Shown: in pieces, positions 35,992 through 42,577 of the stretch | Layout: the number at the start of each line of letters is the position of its first letter | Numbering within the stretch: the stretch's first letter is position 1 | Source: Devosia salina | Lineage (GTDB): Bacteria; Pseudomonadota; Alphaproteobacteria; Rhizobiales; Devosiaceae | Length of the DNA stretch: 64,000 nt | NCBI RefSeq assembly: GCF_019504385.1 | Contig: NZ_CP080590.1 | Span: forward strand, 2,398,001 to 2,462,000 | Reading direction: 5' to 3' | Position numbers and translations under genes: made by a program | The notes under the pieces: generated by a model | What the model was told of the DNA's origin: nothing | Database searches by the model: none | The model's input: only the letters and a program-made list of their open reading frames with translations

Positions 35992-37141
35992 AATCCAAAC
36001 GCTGCTGGTGAGCCTCGAAGCTCGCATCTCGCAATATGACGCAACCATGCGCAAGGCGATGCAGCAAACCGACAGGTCGGCGAAGACGATTGAGAGCCGC
36101 TTTGCTAGAATGAACAAGAGCGTGGTCTCGTCGTTCGGGGCCATGGCCAAGGGACTCGCAGGCCCGCTTGTCGCCCTTGGCGTGGGTGGCCTGATCAGCC
36201 AGGTCGGACAGGTGGCGTCCGCCGTCGCCAGTGTGGGTGATGAGGCTAAGCGCGCCGGCGTCGGTATCGAGGCCTTCCAAGAACTAGGCTACGTCGCGCG
36301 GCAGAATCGCATTGGTATGGACGCCCTAACGGACGGCCTCAAGGAGCTGTCCCTGCGTGCCGACGAGTTTATCGTCACCAGCGCTGGGCCGGCCGCCGAG
36401 GCATTCCAGCGTCTCGGCTTCACCGCGGAAGAACTCAAGGCAAAGCTTCAAGACCCATCGGCCCTGTTCTCCGAAATCATTGGCAAACTTGGCCGGCTCG
36501 ACCAGGCAGCCCAAATCCGGATTGCCGACGAGATTTTCGGAGGCACCGGCGGCGAAAAGTTTGTGCAGCTCATTGAGCAGGGCGAGGACGGCATTCGCGA
36601 CACGATCAAGCAGGCTCGCGATTTGGGCGTCGTGATGTCGGAAGACCTCGTCGACAATGCTGCCGAGCTAGACCGAAAATTCCAAGCCGTGTCTGAAACC
36701 GTCGGCACGGCGCTGAAGGGCGCCGTCGTCGAGGCCGCCACGGCTATGTCGAACTTCCTGACTGGATTCCAGGAGTTCATTGATTATCCCAACACCCTCA
36801 AGGCCGGCGCCAACCAATCATTTTTCGACCAGATGACGCCCGACCAGCGAAACCAGTTCCGGCTGGACGTGCAGCTCAGCGGCATCCGCAAGCCTGCCGA
36901 CGTCTACGCGGCTTTCGGCCTCAACCCCGACGGCACGTTCAAGATCGAGCCGCCGGAAGTGCCCGCGTCACCCAAGACCAGCGGCACCACGAGTGCCGGC
37001 AGTCGAGACAACTTCGCCGACGCAGTTGCTGGCATGCGCGAGCGTATTGATGCGCTGAAGGCCGAGACAGCCGTCATGCGCGAGCTTGGGCCGATGGTCG
37101 GCGAATTCACCGATGCACTGCCCTTGGGAGAAGCCGCATGA
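35981..37141 (+). CDS. Tape-measure-like tail protein, short
   Basis: A 386-residue protein. It has a helical N-terminus (LLVSLEARISQYDATMRKAMQQTDRSAKTIESRFARMNK), a Gly/Ala hydrophobic segment (GLAGPLVALGVGGLISQVG), and ELGYVARQNRIGMDALTDGLKELSLRADEF. This is the usual start of phage tail tape-measure proteins. The rest is helical, with a Pro/Ser/Thr linker near 335. Tape-measure proteins are normally much longer, so this is a short-tail version or a truncated derivative that lost its C-terminal part. GTG start at 35981; ATGA overlap with the next gene. Confidence 0.75.
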   Translation: MADKIQTLLVSLEARISQYDATMRKAMQQTDRSAKTIESRFARMNKSVVSSFGAMAKGLAGPLVALGVGGLISQVGQVASAVASVGDEAKRAGVGIEAFQELGYVARQNRIGMDALTDGLKELSLRADEFIVTSAGPAAEAFQRLGFTAEELKAKLQDPSALFSEIIGKLGRLDQAAQIRIADEIFGGTGGEKFVQLIEQGEDGIRDTIKQARDLGVVMSEDLVDNAAELDRKFQAVSETVGTALKGAVVEAATAMSNFLTGFQEFIDYPNTLKAGANQSFFDQMTPDQRNQFRLDVQLSGIRKPADVYAAFGLNPDGTFKIEPPEVPASPKTSGTTSAGSRDNFADAVAGMRERIDALKAETAVMRELGPMVGEFTDALPLGEAA

Positions 37142-37785
37142 GCGCATTGCTTGCAACGCGATATGGCGACCATATCGAGATGGCCGCTGACGGTGCCACG
37201 TTCGACCAAACAGGCACCTTGGTCGCCAAGACAGACAAGCTCCGAAAGGCACCCAATGCACCGTTGGTGGTTGGTGGTTGCGGCGGCAATGATGAAATCG
37301 ACGCACTGTCCCGCCTGGTGATCTCGGCCACAATGGGCGGCACCGTAGACCAGGCCATCCAGTGGCTGGGACGGGTACTGCCAGACCGACCAGAAGTCAC
37401 GTCGCCGATTCCGTTTGAACTGGTCATCGGCTGCATATCCGAAAAGGATGGGCCGCAGATTTGGCGCTTCCGGAGCCTGCGGCTGGACGACACCAGCATC
37501 CCGGCATTGCGGTTCGAATGGCGCGAAAACGTTGCCCTTGGGCCGGAGTTGTCCGCCGATGAAATATTAGCCGCCGGCTACAATCGAGACGACTTCCGGC
37601 TCACTTCCACAGGCATGATGCAGGCCATGCGTGCCAAGCGGTGCAGCCCGCCGTTTCTGGGCAAGGTCGAGCCGGGCCACTACGTCGGAGTGCATGTTGA
37701 TCATGCCGTCATCTCGGCTAGCGGCGTGACGGTCGATCGGGTCATTGAGTGGGCTGACGTGGTGGGGGAGTCTATCCGGGCTTAG
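37138..37785 (+). CDS. Proteasome/HslV-like Ntn-hydrolase protein 1 (S1)
   Basis: A 215-residue protein. After removal of the initiator Met the mature chain starts SALLATRYGDHIEMAADGAT. Counting from that Ser, residue 17 is Asp (AADG) and residue 33 is Lys (KTDKLRK), the same positions as D17 and K33 of HslV and proteasome β-subunits. A Gly-rich turn with a helix (LVVGGCGGNDEIDALSRLV) follows, matching the proteasome GFAGGTAD region. Ser replaces Thr1. It is translationally coupled to the tape-measure-like gene. The paralogue lies at 39398-40096. Peptidase activity is inference. Confidence 0.75.
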   Translation: MSALLATRYGDHIEMAADGATFDQTGTLVAKTDKLRKAPNAPLVVGGCGGNDEIDALSRLVISATMGGTVDQAIQWLGRVLPDRPEVTSPIPFELVIGCISEKDGPQIWRFRSLRLDDTSIPALRFEWRENVALGPELSADEILAAGYNRDDFRLTSTGMMQAMRAKRCSPPFLGKVEPGHYVGVHVDHAVISASGVTVDRVIEWADVVGESIRA

Positions 37786-37798
37786 ACGCAAAAATGCG

Positions 37799-37834
37799 GA
37801 ACGCCGCTCAACGGCAAGAACCGGAGCGGCGTTC
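37799..37834 (-). terminator. Terminator of the tRNA-like gene (possibly bidirectional)
   Basis: An 11-bp stem GAACGCCGCTC / GAGCGGCGTTC. On the minus strand it is followed by CGCATTTTTG, a fitting tail for a transcript containing the tRNA-like gene at 37838-37927. It also follows the plus-strand gene ending at 37785. Confidence 0.8.
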
Positions 37835-37837
37835 TCA

Positions 37838-37927
37838 AATAAGGTGCGGGATTCGAACCCGCGAGACGCCTTTCGACGCCCGCCCGATTTTCAATCAGGT
37901 GCCTTCAACCACTCGAGCCAACCTTCC
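37838..37927 (-). tRNA. Class II tRNA-like gene, anticodon GAA
   Basis: A 90-nt tRNA-like sequence. It has a Ser-type D arm (GAGTGGTTGAAGGC), an anticodon stem CCTGA/TCGGG with loop TTGAAAA (anticodon GAA), a long variable arm able to form CGTC-GAAA-GGCG, and a perfect T arm (GCGGG-TTCGAAT-CCCGC). The acceptor stem pairs at positions 3-7 but positions 1-2 are mismatched or wobble, and no CCA is encoded. Body features say serine tRNA while the anticodon is that of phenylalanine. It may be a degenerate tRNA, or a tRNA with altered decoding. A terminator follows within 4 bp. Confidence 0.6.
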
Positions 37928-37993
37928 ATTCCACTGCCCGAAGGCTGGGTGGACCGGCAATATGAATGACCGGTCCAAAAGGATCAACCCGAG

Positions 37994-38362
37994 TTAGCTC
38001 GCCGCGAACACGATGCCGCAGTTCTTAACGCGGTTCACTTGCTCGATGGCCTGCATTTCGCCTTTGAGGCGAGCCACTTCGGCAGCGTCAGCACCGTCAC
38101 CCTTCATGAAGAACAGTGCCGGCCAGAACAGCACCACGCCAACGGTCGTCATGGCTGCGTCTTGGCCTCGGTTGGATTCCTGCTTACCGAATGCCGCGGC
38201 AGCACGGGCGGAGACGCCTTCCGCCTCGTTGCGCAGTTGCTGGCAGGTCAAATTCTCATACAGCGTGGTCGAAACATAGGCCGGCGCGATGTCCTTCGGC
38301 GGCGTCGCGCAGGCAGCAAGCATTGAAACCGCGCCGAGCGCGACAATAGACTTCTTCAACAT
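37994..38362 (-). CDS. Small lipoprotein carried by the element
   Basis: A 122-residue lipoprotein precursor. The signal peptide MLKKSIVALGAVSMLAAC ends in a lipobox (LAAC). The mature part has two Cys residues (LTCQQL, KNC) and a hydrophobic stretch (AAMTTVGVVLFWPALFFM). It then has a helix DAAEVARLKGEMQAIEQVN. This small lipoprotein type is common in alphaproteobacterial prophages as a moron gene, perhaps changing the host envelope. It is transcribed opposite to the flanking genes. Confidence 0.75.
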   Translation of the reverse strand: MLKKSIVALGAVSMLAACATPPKDIAPAYVSTTLYENLTCQQLRNEAEGVSARAAAAFGKQESNRGQDAAMTTVGVVLFWPALFFMKGDGADAAEVARLKGEMQAIEQVNRVKNCGIVFAAS

Positions 38363-38443
38363 TGGTAGTCCCCCAAAAGCAATTCCGGGAGATTGCCGCC
38401 GAACCTATTGATGGGCAAGAAAAAAGTTAACCCATCGTTAAAC

Positions 38444-38461
38444 ATTGGGACAAATCCCAAT
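38444..38461. other. Small palindrome in divergent promoter region
   Basis: ATTGGGA-CAAA-TCCCAAT, midway between the divergent lipoprotein and tail-fibre-like genes. A candidate operator; nothing else was found in this 183-bp gap apart from the hairpin at 38508-38533. Confidence 0.4.
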
Positions 38462-38507
38462 GATCTCGGCCGCATCTACCAGCCGGCTCGATCGACCCAC
38501 CCACACC

Positions 38508-38533
38508 GCCCGCCCTTGTGCGGGCTTTTCATT
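38508..38533 (+). terminator. Terminator-like hairpin directly before gene 38546
   Basis: Stem GCCCGC / GCGGGC with loop CCTTGT, then TTTTCATTTT, GGAGG and the TTG start. Third example of the hairpin-RBS arrangement. Confidence 0.8.
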
Positions 38534-38545
38534 TTGGAGGTCATA

Positions 38546-39394
38546 TTGACCAACCTAGACACCAGCACTCCCGGACTGCTCAAGCCAACCGTCACGGCGG
38601 CCGCAATGATTTCACAAGCGACCGGCACAGCAATCGGCAACTTTGGGGAGAACGGCGGCTCGCTATCGCTTCTGTTCGACGGCACCACGAATGCTGGGGT
38701 CGCGGGCTCAGCGGTTACAAACTCCGCCACTTCGGGGAAATACTTCGGCAAGACCTATTCGGGCGGGCAGTCGGTCAGCAAGGCGCGGGTCTATGGTCGG
38801 AACGATGCCGGCTATCTGAACTCCGGCACTGGTGAGACCGTCACCATCGAGTTGTGCTGGAAAGATGGGGCCGCGCCGAACTCGACCGCATCGGACGTGA
38901 CTGTCGCCGGTTCGGTCTCCTTCACTGAGGTGGACACCACCAACATGCAGGAGATCACCAGCAACACGACTGCTCCGCATGATCACTGGGTGCTTCGGTT
39001 CTCGCGTACGGGGACGGCCAATGCCATGTTCGCTGTCGAAGGCGAGTTCTACGGGCTGCCAACCACCAACAACCTAAGCGTGTCGTCTGTCGCCTTCACC
39101 GCAGCCACAGAGCCAACCAGAATGAAGGCGCTGTTCCGCGTGAAGGAGGTTGATACCGCCGTGGCTGGCACTGACTACACGTTCGAGTGCAGCCGGGACG
39201 GTGGCGCGACGTATACCACGATGGCTCTGACCGAACTCTACACCTCGGCCTCGCCAACGGCCGGAATGCGTGTAGTAGAGGCTGCCGAAACCGATGTTTC
39301 AGGCCAGCCCTCAGGCACTTCTCCGCGCTGGCGGTTCAAGACGCTCAACAACAAGATGGTCGAACTGCACGACGCCTATTTCTATTGGGATTGA
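38546..39394 (+). CDS. Tail-fibre/discoidin-like receptor-binding protein
   Basis: A 282-residue protein starting at TTG 38546 after GGAGG. The first ~180 residues (AIGNFGENGGSLSLLFDGTTNAGVAGSA..., KYFGKTYSGGQSVSKARVYGRND, DHWVLRFSRTG) fit a discoidin-like β-sandwich used by phage tail proteins to bind glycans. The rest (TRMKALFRVKEVDTAVAGTDYTFECSRDGGATYT...) is typical of a phage tail-fibre C-terminal β-domain. The likely function is receptor binding (inference). Confidence 0.7.
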   Translation: MTNLDTSTPGLLKPTVTAAAMISQATGTAIGNFGENGGSLSLLFDGTTNAGVAGSAVTNSATSGKYFGKTYSGGQSVSKARVYGRNDAGYLNSGTGETVTIELCWKDGAAPNSTASDVTVAGSVSFTEVDTTNMQEITSNTTAPHDHWVLRFSRTGTANAMFAVEGEFYGLPTTNNLSVSSVAFTAATEPTRMKALFRVKEVDTAVAGTDYTFECSRDGGATYTTMALTELYTSASPTAGMRVVEAAETDVSGQPSGTSPRWRFKTLNNKMVELHDAYFYWD

Positions 39395-39397
39395 GCG

Positions 39398-40096
39398 ATG
39401 ACCACCATTGTCGTCAAGGCATTTGCCGACCGGGTCGAAATCCTTTCGGATGGTGGGCTGACCAACAGTGTCAGCGGCGCTTTCCAACTGCTCGAAAAGG
39501 TCAACAAGGTGACGGGGTCGATCTGGGCTCCGATTGCTGTCGCTGGCACCGGCCCGACTAGCTACAGCAAGCGCGTTGCCGACGCGGTGACCAATTGGTC
39601 GCGCGCTGCCGGCGGTTCGGTCGATGCCACGATTGAGCGGGTGCGGGAAGAGTTGGCAAGGCAACGCAAGGATGCCGGCCCGCCGCTGCAGCCGTCTCGC
39701 ATGCTCCTAGCCGGAATTTCGGAGACGAAAGGCCCTTGCGTTTGGGAGTTCGTCAATTATGCCGGCACGACGCCTGCGCCGTGGACCCTGGCGGAGCATG
39801 GCCAGTGCATTCGACTGTTTGGCTCGCATCCGACTCCCGAAGAAGAGGCGGCGCTCGACGACATCACAACGCTGGCTGACTACGTCCCGGTCATGGATGC
39901 ATTCCGGGCGCGCTGGCGCCGCCAGTGCAACAGTCATGTCGACCTTACGACGATCTGGCCCTACGGCGTCGAAACGCGACGGTTGCGCGTGTGGGATGAG
40001 GATGTGATCGGTGCGCCGATGGTGAGTGTCGATGAGTGGCTGGCAAGCGGCAGCGGCGTGATCGTCGAGGAGGATGTGGCCGGCGCGGGTGATTGA
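39398..40096 (+). CDS. Proteasome/HslV-like Ntn-hydrolase protein 2 (T1)
   Basis: A 232-residue protein. After loss of Met the chain starts TTIVVKAFADRVEILSDGG, which closely parallels HslV (TTIVSVRRNG...GGDG). Thr1, Asp17 and Lys33 (LLEKVNKV) fall at exactly the proteasome catalytic positions. A Gly turn and helix (PIAVAGTGPTSYSKRVADAV) follow, as in HslV. The protein is about 55 residues longer than HslV at its C-terminus. It lies 3 bp after the tail-fibre-like gene. No HslU-type ATPase is encoded in the element. Activity is inferred, not shown. Confidence 0.78.
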   Translation: MTTIVVKAFADRVEILSDGGLTNSVSGAFQLLEKVNKVTGSIWAPIAVAGTGPTSYSKRVADAVTNWSRAAGGSVDATIERVREELARQRKDAGPPLQPSRMLLAGISETKGPCVWEFVNYAGTTPAPWTLAEHGQCIRLFGSHPTPEEEAALDDITTLADYVPVMDAFRARWRRQCNSHVDLTTIWPYGVETRRLRVWDEDVIGAPMVSVDEWLASGSGVIVEEDVAGAGD

Positions 40097-40159
40097 CACC
40101 CATCCTGCGCCAGCCGAGCAGGAAGCAATCGAGAGCGCAGAGGAGTAGTTGGCCGAGAT

Positions 40160-40864
40160 CTAAAGGATCCGAGTCAGAACCTTCAAGACGAATTGTCGCG
40201 AAGGCCCAAACTCACGCGGTGGATCGGGAAGCGGGTACTTCACGGGGTCAGGAGCATGTCTCGCGCAATTTGCCATTTGCCAGACTTTCGTCCACTCCGA
40301 CCAATCACTCCCGATAACCTTTGCGGCGGGCTTGTTACCTCCCAGAAGTCTCTGGGCCAGCTCCATGGATTTGTACAGGTCGAACCAGTTGTCTGCACGC
40401 GCCAAGTGGGCGAAGAGATCGCTCTTAAGGCTGTCGGACTCGGCGTCAGAAATCCACTTCTGCATTCGGGATGGCTCGGTAGACTCTTTCTTGCCAGTTA
40501 TGATCCTAACGCGCACTCGCCCTAGGGAGAGCGTCATTTTTGCGCTTATTGGGACCACAACGGGCTGCTTGTTCCCTGCGTCACCAAATCTGAAGACGGT
40601 TCCGGTTTTAAACGGGCGCGCATCGGGCTGTATCAGCAAAGCTTGCCCGTGCAGCAAGCCGACTAGCCTCTCCGCGTCTCGAATAACATCAGCGCCCTCA
40701 TTGAATGCGGACCATTGCTTCGATCGCAGCAGGTAAACCAGCTTCCCCTCGTTTTCGTACGTTTCGATCCAGGGGCTAGAAGGTGGTTTTAGCCATTCAG
40801 CCAAGTCCTCAAGGTCTACTTTTTCACCTTCGATGCTGACGGCCCAACCGGGCGAGTTTGTCAT
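40160..40864 (-). CDS. Unknown cargo protein
   Basis: A 234-residue cytosolic protein (MTNSPGWAVSIEGEKVDLEDLAEWLKPPSS...). No domain was recognised. It has an N-terminal β-rich segment and a C-terminal helical part (SDLFAHLARADNWFDLYKSMELAQRLLGG). It stands alone on the minus strand near the right end of the element, in the typical position of accessory or defence cargo, and its GC is a little lower than that of the chromosome. Confidence 0.65.
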   Translation of the reverse strand: MTNSPGWAVSIEGEKVDLEDLAEWLKPPSSPWIETYENEGKLVYLLRSKQWSAFNEGADVIRDAERLVGLLHGQALLIQPDARPFKTGTVFRFGDAGNKQPVVVPISAKMTLSLGRVRVRIITGKKESTEPSRMQKWISDAESDSLKSDLFAHLARADNWFDLYKSMELAQRLLGGNKPAAKVIGSDWSEWTKVWQMANCARHAPDPVKYPLPDPPREFGPSRQFVLKVLTRIL

Positions 40865-40926
40865 CAGAGAACCACTCCCGGCTCGTAATCCCGCCTCAAA
40901 CCTTCGACCGGCGCCAGCCGGCCGCG

Positions 40927-41178
40927 CTAGTCATGATCCGGGTTCATCTGTTCCCACTTCTCCCATGTCAGTGGCTCGTCATTGGCAGGTGTGTTCAAGC
41001 CGCTGATGCGGTCCAGTTTCGCATCGATCGCTTTTTTGTCCCACCTGGCAAGTCCAGGGATTGGCCCTGGCAGTGCGCCATTGGCTACGAGGCGGCTAAA
41101 GCCGGATCTGCTATAGCCACAGTAGGAAGCCGCCTGCTCGCGTGTCAGGAGGCGTGGTTCATCTTGGTTCTTTGACAT
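40927..41178 (-). CDS. Excisionase/AlpA-like HTH protein, right end
   Basis: An 83-residue protein with a MerR-like HTH: LLTREQAASYCGYSRSGFSRLVANGALPGPIPGLARWDKKAIDAKLDRI. This fold is used by excisionases and AlpA regulators. The start MSKNQDEP is more plausible than the ATG six codons earlier. The C-terminus reads TPANDEPLTWEKWEQMNPD, similar to the PANDN module of other element proteins. A second such regulator next to the right attachment site suggests a role in excision. Confidence 0.75.
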   Translation of the reverse strand: MSKNQDEPRLLTREQAASYCGYSRSGFSRLVANGALPGPIPGLARWDKKAIDAKLDRISGLNTPANDEPLTWEKWEQMNPDHD

Positions 41179-41574
41179 AGTCCTTGGATGCCTCACGCGC
41201 GCGAACGCCGCAACCCTAAATCGGTTGCACGGTCAAGCAGAAATAGTGAACCATCCACCCCTGCAAGGGAGGATTTTCACTTTTCGTTAAGTAACGGATC
41301 GGTAGGGTGGAAAGCGGAGCTTCACAACTCCCGCGATCGGCCCTGCAAGGCCTATTGCATCCAGAGCGTCGTAAGTCCCTGCAAGGACCGGAGACGAAAA
41401 ACACCATGCCGACTTCACGTCGGCGTGACCGGCATCCTTATGCCGGGAGTCCGACCGCCATGCAAGACCCTTTCGAGGGAAAAGCGGCCGGGCGTGTTCT
41501 CTGGACGCGTTGTGAAGCTCCCGGTGCCAGGCCGACCCTGGTGCGGCCTTCACAAGCCGATCCGGAGTGCAACC
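41179..41574. other. Gap of about 395 bp with CCCTGCAAGG repeats
   Basis: No gene. Contains CCCTGCAAGG at 41259-41268, 41341-41350 and 41377-41386, plus a weaker TGCAAGACCC near 41462. The region lies between the excisionase-like gene and the right attachment site. Confidence 0.55.
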
Positions 41575-41769
41575 ATGACCGAATCCAAGATCGTCCCTAT
41601 CCGCGACGTCATGCCAATAGGCAAACCAGTCGCACCGCCCAGACCATGCGCGGCCAATACGCCCGTGACCTGGGGCGAGCTCTACTTGCTGTTCAGCGAG
41701 ACCCATCCTGACCTGGCCGAAGTGGTGCTGGACAAGATCGTCGAGCTCGACGCTGCGGCTGTCGCGTAG
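41575..41769 (+). CDS. Small protein at right end of the element
   Basis: A 64-residue protein starting MTESKIVPIRDVMPIGKPV; it ends as a helix (LLFSETHPDLAEVVLDKIVELDAAAVA). GGAGT precedes the ATG at 41575. The frame is open further upstream without start signals. An intrinsic terminator follows at 41801. Function unknown. Confidence 0.6.
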   Translation: MTESKIVPIRDVMPIGKPVAPPRPCAANTPVTWGELYLLFSETHPDLAEVVLDKIVELDAAAVA

Positions 41770-41800
41770 CCCTACCCCAACGAGCTTATGAAACAACTTA

Positions 41801-41820
41801 GGGCGCCAATGGCGCCCTTT
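41801..41820 (+). terminator. Terminator at right end of the element
   Basis: A 7-bp stem GGGCGCC / GGCGCCC with loop AAT, followed by TTTGCG, 31 bp after the last gene of the element. Confidence 0.8.
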
Positions 41821-41860
41821 GCGTATTCTCTTGTAATTTCAGGTAGTTACAAGAAGGCTT

Positions 41861-41936
<76 letters not shown>

Positions 41937-42091
41937 GGGGGCTTTTGAAGCACGCCGGCACCAAAGTGGCGCCTCTCTAGCAGGGCGATTCCGCCCTGTC
42001 CAGCACCGAAATCCAGATTGTGTGGATAATGTTCGGGGCGCTCGTCCGTCCCCGATCGTGGCGCCCGGCCAGTGAGCCGGGCGTCCAATGC

Positions 42092-42289
42092 CTACTGGCG
42101 TCGATGACGATAATCGTCCAGTTCCAGCACGTTGCTGGATGGTTGGGGCCTTTCTGGCCGGGACTCGTCGAGCAATCCGATGGTACGTTCAATGATGTGG
42201 CGTAATTGCCGTGATCGCTGGTCCGTCCCCTGCAGGATGGTGGCGGCACGCTGCAAATGATCACGCGCTAGCACGTAGGTGGGAGGCAC
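42092..42289 (-). CDS. Small protein downstream of tRNA-Lys
   Basis: A 65-residue protein from the GTG complementary to 42287-42289, placed six bases after a perfect AAGGAGA. The sequence PPTYVLARDHLQRAATILQGTDQRSRQL is helical, and the C-terminus (PSSNVLELDDYRHRRQ) resembles the end of small alphaproteobacterial proteins. The function is unknown. The frame stays open upstream but without a ribosome binding site. Confidence 0.6.
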   Translation of the reverse strand: MPPTYVLARDHLQRAATILQGTDQRSRQLRHIIERTIGLLDESRPERPQPSSNVLELDDYRHRRQ

Positions 42290-42381
42290 GCGCAGTCTCC
42301 TTAAGATGAAAATGGTCGCAGAATCGCCTGGGTGGCGCAGCACCAAGGTGGGCCGCCATAGTTCTCCACTCCTTGCTCGCT

Positions 42382-42402
42382 TTGCCTGCATTTGAGGCAA
42401 AC
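42382..42402. other. Palindrome upstream of small gene 42289
   Basis: TTTGCCT and AGGCAAA arms around GCATTTG, about 95 bp before the GTG start of the minus-strand small gene. Possible operator; the rest of 42290-42577 shows no supported gene. Confidence 0.35.
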
Positions 42403-42577
42403 TGTGCGGAAATCCCTTCCGCCCGGAGAGCGCCTGAACCCGGGGTTTTGGCTCCTGGCAAGCGGTACGGTCACTGTGCAAAACTTCGGGGCAACAAATT
42501 CGTGCGCGAGCAACACATCTTCCACGCGCCGCTCATCGCGGTAAGATCGCACCGGAATCGTAGCTCAAGGTCTAGAA

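Noticed and set aside
41259..41386. CRISPR array from the three CCCTGCAAGG repeats
   Set aside because: The repeats are only 10 bp with unequal spacing (82 and 36 bp), and no cas genes are present.
42365..42460. Possible 32-residue leader peptide overlapping the small gene at 42289
   Set aside because: Short, no run of regulatory codons and no attenuator-type alternative hairpins were evident.
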